DNA from: Septoria linicola
Lineage: Eukaryota; Ascomycota; Dothideomycetes; Mycosphaerellales; Mycosphaerellaceae
NCBI GenBank assembly: GCA_024114885.1
Contig: CP099429.1
Location: forward strand, 1,054,001 to 1,118,000
Length of the DNA stretch: 64,000 nucleotides
Direction of reading: 5' to 3'
Position numbers and translations under genes: made by a program. The notes under the pieces are model-generated. The model did not search any database. It saw only the letters and a list, made by a program, of their open reading frames with translations, and was not told the origin of the DNA. Numbering within the stretch: the first letter of the stretch is position 1; the number at the start of each line of letters is the position of its first letter. This document shows, in pieces, positions 53,836 to 64,000 of the stretch.

Positions 53836-54389
53836 CTAGAAACCACGGCCCCGTCCTCGCCCCCTGCCTCTACCGCCTCCACGTCCACCTCCACGTCCTC
53901 CGCGCATGCCACCTCGACCACCAGGGGCAGCGGCCGACCGATCTGTCTCCTTCCGCGCTTTGTTCTTAGGCTTTGGTGTGTCGTCAATCAGAAGCGTGTC
54001 GAGAGGCAGCGAATCCGGTAGAATGTAGTAACGAATTTCTGAGCCTCGAATGGAAACGTGATCCAAGCTGATCTGGCTACCGCCTTTGGGCGTCATTTTC
54101 GCGTTTCGCAGATTCGTGTTCATCTGTGGGGAGACGCTGGCGATTGTGCCCTGGACGATTGTACCTATGAAAAGACAAGAAGTGGTTAGTCGCGATTGTG
54201 TTTGCGCTGCATTTGGGCGAGTAGACTTACCAGTCTTAAGCTCGATCGTGACCGTCTCGTTTGTGCATTTCATCAGAAACCTACCATGCCCGTCAGCCAG
54301 GCTCTCTGGGTTGCCTTTGCGCAAGTTCGTTCAGCATGAGCCAGAGGCTTGCAAGCTTGGAGGACCTTTTCTCACCTGACGAGCTTCAT
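53836..54389 (-). CDS. smd1: Small nuclear ribonucleoprotein Sm D1
   Basis: Three exons (54389-54376, 54280-54231, 54164-53836) with 95- and 66-nt introns encode 130 residues. The first exon is only 14 bases (MKLVR, split arginine). The protein matches Sm D1 throughout: FLMKCTNETVTIELKTG (Sm1 motif), GTIASVSPQMNTNLRN, then ISLDHVSIRGSEIRYYILPD (Sm2 motif) and DTLLIDDTP, ending in a pure RG/RGG tail that is the usual target for symmetric arginine dimethylation. Length is close to the ~119 of animal Sm D1. It is a core component of the spliceosomal Sm ring in the nucleus. Recognition is certain; the very short first exon is typical for intron-rich fungal Sm genes. Confidence 0.95.
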
Positions 54390-54715
54390 GTTGGCGGATG
54401 CGCAACTTTGCGCTAGAGGATGGGTCGCGAAGTAGACAATTCTTCAAAGGTGTTCAAGACAATGCGACGTGTGGAATCAAGAAAGCGGCGCGCAGTCGTC
54501 GATGGTTGTGAAGTGCAGACTTTCGCGACATCGAAGCGTTAGCTTAATTTTGGCGGAACGTCACGTGCAGGCTCACGAAAGATAGCAAAAGCCACAATCA
54601 ACCACGATAGGATGAAGGCCAATAGACAGGCGATGGTATGAACAAGAGAGGCACGCCGAGAATCATGCATTCGTAAAGTCGTTAACTCAGCAGCCTGTGC
54701 ATACTTCCAGCAGCA

Positions 54716-55312
54716 CTACCGCCCGCTCTCACTGACCTTTTCCCATTCACTATCGGTGCTAAACTCGCTGCTCGACAAATCTCCCTTCCTCGTTTGCCTC
54801 TGCCTCGTCTCCCCTCCCTCACTACCAGCTTGCGTCCCACTCGCCGCACCAACACTAGGATCCTGCTCCGCCATCTTCGCAACTCGCTCCCGCTTCTCTC
54901 TTCCCAGCCCTCCAGTCCCTTCGTCGAGTCCCCCCTCACTCAAACTTGCCGTGCTATCGGCCAGCCCTCTCGTCCCTGCGCCTTCAACTTCTGTGTCCTC
55001 TCCTTCATCATCTGCATCTCCAAGTTCGCCCTTCTGCCCTTCGGCAGCTGAGGCCTTGCGCTTCCTCAACCTTTCCGCCTCGTCTTCAGCTCTCTGTGCA
55101 GCCTGCAGTTCTACTGCAAACCAGTTTATGCTGTACCAGAGACCTCCGCAGAGCACGGAGAGTATTGCAAAGTGGATGCTGTAGGTTGCGATGAGAAGCC
55201 CGAAGAGGAGGAGTTGAAGCGAGGCAAATGTCACATTTGTCGCGATCAGGAGTGTGGGCGTTGTGCCAGGTGTGAAGACGCTTTCCCAGAGGTTGGTGAG
55301 GAAGTCGGCCAT
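54716..55312 (-). CDS. pkr1: V-ATPase assembly factor Pkr1
   Basis: A single exon encodes 198 residues. The N-terminal 70 residues are the Pkr1 domain: FLTNLWESVFTPGTTPTLL followed by two hydrophobic segments (ATNVTFASLQLLLFGLLIA and HFAILSVLCGGLWYSI) and NWFAVEL. Yeast Pkr1 is an ER membrane protein needed with Vma12, Vma21 and Vma22 for assembly of the V0 sector of the vacuolar ATPase. The C-terminal ~125 residues are charged and low-complexity (EDEAERLRKRK, then Gly/Glu/Ser-rich), as in filamentous fungal homologues, which are longer than the yeast protein. Confidence 0.93.
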   Translation of the reverse strand: MADFLTNLWESVFTPGTTPTLLIATNVTFASLQLLLFGLLIATYSIHFAILSVLCGGLWYSINWFAVELQAAQRAEDEAERLRKRKASAAEGQKGELGDADDEGEDTEVEGAGTRGLADSTASLSEGGLDEGTGGLGREKRERVAKMAEQDPSVGAASGTQAGSEGGETRQRQTRKGDLSSSEFSTDSEWEKVSESGR

Positions 55313-58300
55313 GTCTTTGTAGGTCTGAAAGGTCTTGAGTACTTCTGCTGTCGCTCTACTGCTTGTGCTGTGTACTCGCTTCGTGAATATCGCGCTTGTA
55401 TCAATACTTCTGTTCTTGTTTACTCCACGCTTCGACTATTGTTGTGCCGCCGTTGTTACTGCTTGTTATCGCCGTACTGGATCGTGACTTGACCTCGACT
55501 GCTACTCCACAACTCTGGCTCGTTATTGGGTGTATAAGATATATATTTTCCTCACAGACGTGTCGTTCTTTCATAGACCGACAGTTGTCAAGAGCATGAG
55601 GCAGCAGCGAGGTTGTCCAACGTGCATGAAGATGTCCACATGCCATCGGCGCCGTTTCGGCACGTCATCTGGAGAGCGACGCGCCGTTGGCTTTCTGTCA
55701 CGCGACATGGCAAACCTTAGACCTGGGCCTTACCAGCCCAACGAGTATCGCTAACTAGATGATAACATTACACCAAGGCTTTTGAGCCGCAGCTTCATCG
55801 CCCAGGATCGAGCAGAGTCGAAGAACACGTCTCAAGCGGACTGAATGGCAGGCACAATGTTTAGCGTTGACTTTAATCTCTGTACGTATCGGCAGACCAT
55901 AAGACCTCAAGGAGCTACTACCATGGTGCTCTTGTAGTCCCTGAACATTCTTTTCAAGATGGTGATATTATGACAGCATCGCTTTTTGCACTGTAGTTTC
56001 AACTCAAGTCCTCGTACGATCCAAGAAGCCTGCCACGGAACGGAGCATTCAATCCAATAAGCCCGCCTGGGGAGCGAATCGATATATGACTACAGGGAGT
56101 GACCGATAACAGACACAACGTGTGCTCAGTTGAACATGTTGTAGGACCGTGCAGCAAGCCTGGACTCCCACCAGACGCGGCCGCAACTCACGAACCATTG
56201 ATCGAAGCTCCTTATTGCACGATCCAGCACTTTGTGTAGCTAAAGTGGTCTCGGCCAGTGCACTTGTTGGGACAGATGTCACTCCTGTACTATGCGTGTG
56301 ATTCAAAGAAGCGCCGGCCTCGCGGGCGAACAATTCAATTCTCGCGGACCGAGACGGGCTCGAGAGTTATGTCACTTGGACGATAAGCTTCGTTTGCAGT
56401 TTGACAGTGGGGACCCGATGTCCCTCGGTTCCTGATACCACGGCTGGAGGTCCTTGACGACTTTCTCTGTTGGCCATGCTTCAGTAGAAGTCCTGTGAAC
56501 GTAGTTCCGGTCGCGATCTGGTCAGGCAATCAGTCTGTAGTGTGTCTAACGACATTCTCCGATTCGAGTTCTGGCCCTCTCACCTAGTATAAGTCATCAA
56601 AGCTCAAACTTTGAACACCACAGACGGTGGTGGTGGTGGCAAATGCTGTCAACTTCCGCTGTGGTCGCACTGACCCATCTCACTTGAGCGTGACACTTTT
56701 AGCAGAACACGTTGTGTTGGCGCGCATGTGCTGAGATCTCTGTGAGATAGATATCTACTTGGTTGTGTGCCATCCGTGATAGCTATACGAGCACATTTTT
56801 CGGAGACTGCTCCAAGCGATCCTACCCACCCACTCAAACACGGTAACGCTTGCGTGTCCCAGGCGGTTGTGCACGACAGCGGATGATTTGGAGGCGGCAG
56901 GCGTTGCACGGCGCGGATAGATCGATCTCGCCTGGAACGATCTCGCATACCCTGCAGCAGATTGTTGCACAACCTCATGTGGTTATCATGCGGGTCCAGT
57001 ATGCTGGGCTGGAGTATGGTCCGATAGGAAGCACGCATGATGCGACACAACTACCGTGAGATGTACACACGTCGTAGCCAGACGCACACATTATCGTCTG
57101 ACCATGCTGTGATGAATTACTTGTGCGAGTGTGAGCACATGGTGAAGATGCCGTATGGACTCCGAGTGGTGTATGTGCTTGCTTGCGTATTATGATATTG
57201 TTCGGGATGTGCCCCGAACACGATCTGACGTCGAGTGGACCTGCTTGCAATAAATGTGTTCGAGGAAATCAATGCCACCTTGCCGGGAGCATGCGAGTTC
57301 TGGAAAGGGCAATCGTATTTCGACAGGCTGACAGTGAATCGCGGTGCTGCACACAATACCTTGCGCTGGTCTCTACCGGAAGAGATAGGCGAGAAGATGT
57401 ATCGATCTGTGCGACGCATCCACGCGGTGGGGTTGGTCAACTATCTTCCGTCTTTGCAGTATCTCATCTGGCTGTTACAGGCGGTTTGTACTACCTGCCC
57501 AAGTCAGCCATGTAGGCGCATCGCTTCCGCGGGTGCCATGTTGAAACTGGAAATAGAGTAGACTGCTGTCACAACCACAACGACCCATGAAGATCGTTGC
57601 TCTGAAAGGTGCCCACCCTTGACCGCGCACCTTCGTCATGCCGAAGGTGCGAGGAGACAGCCGTCAGCGCCTATGAGCAAAGGTGTCTTAGGCCCAGACG
57701 CCACCGACACTGGCTCGAGATCTGGGCTGCCATGTGCCATTCGGTATGCTACCGAGAGCACTATCAAGCTGTACGACAGAGTGGGCCGCTCTCATAGTTA
57801 CTGAATTATTACTGAGGGAGACGTATCCGGGAGCATCGCAGCAGCACGAGGAGCTACACGGTGCTCCTTCCGGCGTCAATGGCTCGCGTAAGCACGATCT
57901 TGCAGCTTTGCAGGGGCTTTTCGTGAAGATCGAGGTCGAAGCATATGGGCGCAGCGCGTCGGTAGTGTTAAGGGTCTGCAATAAGAGACGAGCAGTGACA
58001 TAACAGCTCTACAACAAGACTTCGCCTCCTTGTTCGTTGTTGCTCTCCTGTCACGGATCGAAATTTAAGCTCCATAGCTCGATCTCGCAAAGCCGCCCGC
58101 TCAGATACGCGAAAACTCAACATGAGATTCCGCCTATCACTACCGTTAGGGGAGAGAGCGAGGCGACGCTAGGTCTCATCTATGCTAGCTTTCATGCGAG
58201 AGATCGAAGAAGCGGGCGAAATCTGGCGTTCTGTGCGACTCCGCTCTTGACGGCAAGGCCAGGTCCGCCAATTGTTCCCGGTGGTACACCTGCAGAATTG

Positions 58301-59454
58301 GCTGCTTAGCTGCAATCACCAAGGCATTTCTGATCGAAGACCTCGGGGCCTTTGGAAAATGTCCATTGATTGCAAGGAGATCGTGGCGTCCTGCCACAGA
58401 CTCCGTAGCGGCTGTTCAGCACCGTTGCGGAGCTGTGGAAGCCATCTGATGATGGAAGAGCAGCTGTTAGCTGAGAGAGCTGTGCGGCACAGGAAAGAGC
58501 TGTGCGACAGCTCGAATTTCTGGACACCCTGCGAGTGGTGTGACACAAATCTCAGCAACGGAGCTGCCGCCGTGCGGTACTTGCACGAATGAGAACGATC
58601 CTCATGTACCTCCGTAGCAGGTGGTCTCCATGCGAACCACCACAAAGGTATTGCAGCTGCGAAATTGTGTGAGCAAAACGTCACACAGGCATGACAAACG
58701 ATCCTAACTAGCGCCTCCAAAGGAGGCAGGAGATCGAAGAGCAAAGAAATCTGAGCATTCCCGTCCTCTAGCGCCGTCCGGTAGCGTGCCAGCGAAGCCA
58801 GATCTTGAGTCAATCTGGGGCCACATCGTGAACGGCACCAATCACTGCGCGGCGAGATGCTGCAAGTCTGCAAGTGCAGCGCCTCGGGTGCAGATTTCTG
58901 GTGTCCAGTCGGTTACGATCCTCGAGGACGTGCGAGCGGGCAGACACGCATGGGAATTAGTATCGCAGCTACTGTCTGCGACCGGGTCTAGCGATGGCCA
59001 GGCCAGGGTAGCTGCTCGCAAATCGCTCCCCGTAGGCTCGTAGCAAGACGAGAGCCGGGGGTGTTAGTTATCTCCTCGCGGACGCGCCTCAGACGTTTGT
59101 TTCTCCTTCACACGGCCACTCTTCACCACTTCACCACCAAATACAGCAATACCTCAACAACTGTTTGTTATTAGACAAATCTGAGGGACAGACTCTACAG
59201 AATACAAAGACCCGATAGCTATCGGACACATCTTGCCACCTCAATCGCCCCGCACGTACGGCATCCTTGGAGTCGGGATAACGTTACCACCGACTCGCAG
59301 CCAATTGCATTCTGTAGGTTCTCTCACTGCACTACTCCCACCTCAACATCAAGCTTGACAACGTGCTTCGTCAACGTTGCGCTTGCCCCTCGTGTCAATG
59401 CAGTGGCTAATCTCTGAGTAATAGACGGGCATCTAGCCATCACTTGCTGCCATC
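55313..59454. other. 4.1-kb stretch without a supported gene
   Basis: Only short overlapping frames occur on both strands. None has a recognisable domain or splice-consistent continuation. Base composition is ordinary, so it is not an obvious RIP-mutated repeat. One plus-strand frame, 57235-57561, reads protein-like (INVFEEINATLPGACEFWK, LVNYLPSLQYLIWLLQ) and could be a gene remnant. The right part is presumably the long promoter/5' leader of the regulator-like gene at 59455. Confidence 0.4.
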
Positions 59455-60706
59455 ATGCCTCCAATCCGCACGATGCCGATTGTGAAGCCTGTGAGGACGG
59501 AGCGAACGCACGAAGAGAACCAGGAGAGGTTAGTATTAAAGTGTCAGTAGCATTGCTACGATACTGACCGAGTACAGAGCTTACATCGCGGCATCCCGAC
59601 GAAGTGATCGCAGTCTGGAGGCACGCGTCGAATCAGCCCGTCGTGCTTCTGAAATTCACAAGAAGCGTACTGGTCGATCGTTGCGAGTCAGAGAAGAAGA
59701 TGTTATGAACGAAGAGATGTACGAGGAAGAGGATGACGATCTGCCCATGCAGTTCCGAAGAATCAACGCGCTCAACCCAGGCTTTGCCTACAGCGCCTTC
59801 AACGAGCGGGTCAACAGTTATCTGCAAGGCCAAATAGGCGTCAGGAACTACCTTCATCAAGCGATATACCAGGCCAATCAAAACTACAACGCCAACCAAC
59901 TATTCAACCCCATGTTGCAACAGAATGGTCAACAGCCATGGCAAGCCAACCTGGCGACCGCACAGTCGAACTCACATGGTCGCTCTGCATCAATAGCAAC
60001 ACCACAAGGATATGCAAGCCAACAGCCAAACGATAGCAAAGCGACCACGCCTACCGATTTCGACGCTCGACGTTCATCTGCCAATGCTGTATCTCCTGCC
60101 GCAACATCACCGTCTGCCAAACGGCCCAAGGGCGGTGCATCTAGCCACTCGCCCACAACAAAGTCCGAGCAACATCAGGGAACACCACAATCGGCACAGG
60201 CTCTTCCATCGCCGTCGGTCGACGACCCTTTGACCTTCAAGCTGGACCCAAACATGCAGCAGCTAGTCGACGGCCAAGAGAGTGCTTTCGGCGTACAGTC
60301 ATACCAGATGACACCTGGTCTTTCCATGCCTTCAATGGGCTACTCTTACAATCCGAATGCGAAGTCGTTGAAGCGTGACTCTGGAAACGGCGAGACTGGT
60401 CTCAACCAGACTTTGGCTCCATTCAACATGCATGGCACCTCTTCTTCTGGACCTCTATACCAAGAGCCACTTTCGGCAGCTAGTGCCCCCGGTGCGCTCG
60501 ATTACAACTTTGGATATGACATGCTCAGTAGCGATTTTGGCAATAACTTTGCCAACAGTGGCGACTCCAAGTATGCTTTTGACCTGGACTTTGGCAGTGG
60601 CACTCATACTGGAAATGCCAACAACAGTGGGCAGGTCACTCCTGCAGCTATGGACTCGAACTGGAACCCAGATGATTTCTTCAATTACACCGCTGCGGCC
60701 GAGTGA
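59455..60706 (+). CDS. Conserved fungal nuclear/regulatory protein, Q/S-rich
   Basis: Two exons (59455-59528 and 59578-60706) with a 49-nt intron (GTTAGT...CTGAC...CAG) encode 400 residues. Residues ~1-130 form a conserved-looking basic-then-acidic helical region: PVRTERTHEENQERAYIAAS, SRRSDRSLEARVESARRAS, HKKRTGRSLRV, then VMNEEMYEEEDDDLP and a helical segment ending AIYQANQ. The rest is Gln/Ser/Asn/Pro-rich, ending in an acidic/aromatic region (DYNFGYDMLSSDFGNNF, NPDDFFNYTAAAE) that resembles a transcription activation domain. No zinc finger or canonical bZIP is visible, although the start has some bZIP-like spacing. It is a fungus-conserved protein I know only by its pattern; a transcriptional role is inference. 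Confidence 0.85.
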
Positions 60707-62688
60707 GTGTGCAACATGCCACGTCATACAGACACACATTCTTGCACAATCCGGAAAGCTTGCCATCAGTTTTTCGAAGGACTGGATACGGTCGACCAGC
60801 ACTCTCATAGGTCAAACGTGCTGTTTGTCAGCTTAGTGGACGATTCTATTCGTCGCACTACGTGCTAGGCTGCACAACACGGACACGATGGATCGCAGCT
60901 ATACCGGCGCCGGCGAGCCTTCGCCTGGTAACTTCTATTGTACAATTAGACATATCTGCTTCAGGATGTATTACCACTAATTTGGGCCGAAGGATACGAT
61001 CAGTTGGATAAATCCCGACAGATCAATTGGAGGATACATGAAGTGCCAAGGTCTAGGAAAGGAGAGGCTTGGGACATGGTGATGACTGACGACTTTCTTT
61101 AAGATACCACATTGTTATGCGAAAGGAGTTTTTGAGGCCCACGGAGGCGGCAACTGGGTGGGCTCGCAGCATGGAAGACGCTACCCGCGCCTATGGAGGA
61201 GAGGCAGCAATATCAACTCTGCAGAAAAGGAGCAGAGGCGCAAAAGTCTCGCCGATAGCTGCAAGAAAATCGAGAAAATACGATCTGATCCGTCGCTCAC
61301 ATTGCACACATTTGTCTCGCTGATATAATATGGCTTGAAAGTCAAGCTAGTCACAGCAAGGCCTAAGAGTCTGCCAGATCTCTGCTTGTAACGAATTTGT
61401 GAACTGTGGGTGAGCTGTGATCCAGATTCGGTACCGACTGTTGCGTGGGTAATATCAATTCTCAGAGCGCGAAAACTCGCGATGTACAACCAAAGCACCG
61501 CTGCTGCACGACGCGTGATAAATTGCGCTGATCAATGTATAGCATATGTGCTTATCACCCAACAACCACAGCATTCACAAATTTCGTTCGCCCTTGATCT
61601 CCGATCACAATTAAACTCATTTCCTTTCGACGTCACAAAAAGCTCTCAAGCCCTCACAGACCATCTCGAGCCCCGGGAACTATCTCACAGCTACCAAACA
61701 GCGTCACGGCTTCTTCTCACCAGATTCCGCAAACCATACCAAGCGGTCCATGCCGCGCTCAAACAGGCAGGAGGTTACCAGAACGTCTCAGAGTTCAAAA
61801 TGCTAAACATACAAGGCTGACCTCAGGCTCGCTGGTCAGAATGACCTCACAGCGAGGTAGCAGAAGCGTGGAGAAGCTAGGTACCATAGGTCAGCTCGCA
61901 CGGTGACATTCGTGCCTGGATGTATTAGTGGTAGGCTTTCAGGTCAAGGAGTTTGGAGACAAGTTTTTGCTCCTGTACCACGAGTGTGAGTGTGGGGAGG
62001 GAAGAGCGGATAGGAGGGACGAAGGGACGGTACTCTGAGATGGAGATTTGTGGAGGACTACGGGCGCATTGCGGTTTTGCTGGAGATTTGTATTCGGCAT
62101 GCCGGTATCTGCTTAAGTTTCATGGACTACGTGAGGTAGTAGGCGATAGCGCACGACAGTCGGAACTTGAAGACGTGTTGGACGTCTGAATATCATGCTT
62201 CACGCACGCGGCAGCGGTCTTGTCCCAATCTTATGCAAATTGACAACGCGTTGCTAGGCATGCAAGTCGCGTGTCGTGCCCGAGGATTCGGGCCACTTTC
62301 TCAGAACCATCACCTCATGCCCTGTCCACTCACGGCACAATCGATATGGCAGCACGTGCGGCCTAGTCCTCGTCGCATTTTTACTATGCTTTCATCTGCC
62401 GAATCCCGTGTTCGAGCGGTCTGCACCGCCGCCGTTCGGCGTGATGTCCAGGCTCTCGGCAGCTCCATGTCAGCTTGTGCCTCTGGTCAAAACCTCTGGC
62501 GCCATGGCGAAGAAGTTCGGAGCCGTGGAAGACTGTCCTATGCCGCATGGTTCCTCGAAGGTGCAGACTTCGAGCTGACCGTTTTTGTATTATTGCTGAC
62601 CAGCAGCCCCACCACGCCGCCAGAAGAGCAGAAGCACGCAATGTTGCTGCTGCAATGCGACAGCCTTCGACAGTAACAATTTCAAGCT
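60707..62688. other. Intergenic, no gene supported
   Basis: 2.0 kb with several short overlapping frames but no domain, signal peptide or splice-supported model. It contains the 3' region of the preceding gene and the promoter of the membrane-protein gene. Confidence 0.45.
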
Positions 62689-63530
62689 ATGCTTATACTC
62701 AATGCTAACATGAGCATACTTGTTGCGCGAGACGAGCCAGGCTCAAGGAATGGTGCAACTCTCGATGACCCTCTCGTGGCACCTGACATCAAAGGCAATC
62801 TGGCGCTGATCGCTGTCATCGCACCTTTCATAGTACTGCTCATAGTCGGTGGAATCTGGTGGTGGAGAAGATATCGAAAAGAGTGCGCCAGGTGGGTCGT
62901 CCACGTGAGCCCGAATTGACGAGAACTAACGGAAACCACAGCGGCGACCTCGATCGTTTTCCTCGTATTGCGCCAGAGGTACCTGCACCACCAGAAGAGC
63001 GCGAATTGCAGAGAGCGGGCATCGACATTGGAGGTAGATGGGGGCCAACGCTTCGATGGTGGTGGATCAGACGCGCAAAAGCAAGAGGCGAGCTGAGCAC
63101 TTCGGACGGCAGTTCTCTCGAAGCACAGTGCGGCACACCTGCTCCTCGAGCACTAGAACTGGACGGCCTGAACCATAAGGGCGTTGGAGTTGGCTCTCAA
63201 GGACCAGGACAGTCGCAGTGCGGCTCGAAGATTGCGTCGTCTACGACAGCGACCACATCGTCCAAGAAATCCTCAAGATGTAGCAGCGCTACAGCTGATC
63301 CCCGGGATCAGTCAAGCGTGATACATGATAGTGCTGCAGAAAACGCGCGAGGTGATGAGTCCTGTATGAACGCCAAGCATACATTCCTGCAAGTAGACAT
63401 CCCAGTCTGCGCATCGGACGAAGAACGACCACCAAGCCCGACGCTCAGTTCCATAAGCTCGCAAGCAACACGCGAGCCCATTCGAGATGTGTTGTGGTGG
63501 GAAGGTATCGACTTCGACGAGGATGATTGA
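62689..63530 (+). CDS. Single-pass membrane protein with disordered cytoplasmic tail
   Basis: Two exons (62689-62891 and 62942-63530) with a 50-nt intron (GTGGGT...CTAAC...CAG) encode 263 residues. The start could equally be the second methionine at 62710. One strong transmembrane segment lies at residues ~38-58 (LALIAVIAPFIVLLIVGG) followed by a stop-transfer WWWRRYRKEC, so the short N terminus is probably outside or lumenal and the long C terminus cytoplasmic. The tail is Ser/Pro/acidic-rich with a conserved-looking end (EPIRDVLWWEGIDFDEDD). No cleavable signal peptide and no family recognised. Small single-pass proteins of this kind are common lineage-specific genes in Dothideomycetes. Confidence 0.65.
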
Positions 63531-63819
63531 GGCCACGTCGCGGCTGTGACCAGTCATACCACGCGACGAATTCGGGAACCTTCGAAGTATCCAGACACGT
63601 GTGCGGCTTCAGTCATGACACTTCTTCGCGAAAGTGAATACCATAAATATCACTTAGTCACAGTTTTGTTTTACTGCGCGAAGACTTGACAAGGCGCCCT
63701 TCACAGCCAGCGACCGCTGACAGTAAGCACTTCCTCTGCCCGCCACTTTCCGACAATCAGTATCGTCACGCATTTCGAATTGCATCAGTCCAGCTCTGGA
63801 CAGAACAGTAAAGCGCACA

Positions 63820-64000
63820 ATGCCTAAAGGTTTCCAGCCAAAGGAGTCGGTGGAAGGAATGCTGCCAAATCGCCTGAAAAGACGAAATCAAATCAAGGAA
63901 GACCGCGAAGAAGGCAAAAGAGCTGAGCATATGCCGACTTATCTTCGCAAGTCCAGTAATCTCAGCGCAACACCGCTATGGTCGAAAATTCTCCTCGGTG
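63820..64000 (+). CDS. 5' end of a gene cut by the window edge
   Basis: An open frame starts at the ATG at 63820 (context CACAATGCC, favourable) and stays open to the window end, giving 60 residues: MPKGFQPKESVEGMLPNRLK then a charged stretch RRNQIKEDREEGKRAEHMPTY. The upstream 200 bases have no long frame and a C/A-rich leader. The protein cannot be identified from this fragment. Confidence 0.55.
   Translation, partial: MPKGFQPKESVEGMLPNRLKRRNQIKEDREEGKRAEHMPTYLRKSSNLSATPLWSKILLG

Noticed and set aside
62167..62676. 169-codon plus-strand frame before the membrane-protein gene
   Set aside because: It overlaps other frames on both strands, has no domain and shows no splice-supported extension.

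Overview
The window reads as nuclear DNA of a filamentous ascomycete, most likely a Dothideomycete in or near the Mycosphaerellales. Evidence: short introns of about 46-102 nt with GT(A/G)NGT donors and CTRAY-like branch points, genes packed on both strands, recognisable eukaryotic housekeeping genes (Sm D1, Pkr1, a Pml1/SNIP1-type FHA protein), and one very AT-rich island that looks like a decayed repeat. All exon-intron models were built by hand from frame continuity and splice signals; no transcript or database search was available.

Layout. 1-8.8 kb is a gene-poor accessory-like stretch. It holds an AT-rich foldback element with terminal inverted repeats (2463-3354), a secreted proline/lysine-repeat protein (3919-5100, +), and a small secreted cysteine-rich protein made of two tandem copies of a 10-cysteine module whose intron is duplicated as well (6360-7069, -). 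8.8-19.5 kb holds conserved-looking genes: a Q/P-rich probably nuclear protein, a ~1040-residue probably mitochondrial protein, a coiled-coil protein, the FHA-domain splicing factor homologue and an F-box-like protein.

20.6-49.4 kb is a siderophore biosynthetic cluster, possibly extending to a P450 at 52.0 kb. In order it contains an ABCB-type full ABC transporter (-), a SidF-type N5-hydroxyornithine acyltransferase (+), a MaoC/hydratase-2-type enzyme (+), a SidA-like FAD monooxygenase with altered key motifs (+), a SidI-type acyl-CoA ligase (-) and a 4677-residue NRPS (+). The NRPS has the (A-T-C)x3-(T-C)x2 layout of ferrichrome synthetases (SidC/NPS2/NPS1 lineage). The acyltransferase and hydratase end in SKL and the ligase in ARL, all peroxisomal PTS1-type ends. 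Five exact matches to the GATA-type iron-repressor consensus ATCWGATAA lie in the intergenic regions of this cluster and I saw none elsewhere in the window. The inferred system is iron-regulated. It would activate a hydroxyacyl group to its CoA ester (ligase), dehydrate it (MaoC enzyme), transfer it to N5-hydroxyornithine in peroxisomes (SidF-like), and assemble it into a cyclic hexapeptide of the ferrichrome family carrying a bulky acyl group (ferrirubin/ferrirhodin/ferrichrome-A-like) rather than the acetyl group of ferricrocin.

52.5-55.3 kb returns to housekeeping genes on the minus strand (a lysine/alanine-rich nuclear protein, Sm D1, Pkr1). 55.3-59.5 kb is a long stretch with no gene I can support. 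It is followed by a conserved fungal nuclear protein (59455-60706), another empty 2 kb, a single-pass membrane protein (62689-63530) and the 5' end of a gene cut by the window edge (63820-64000).
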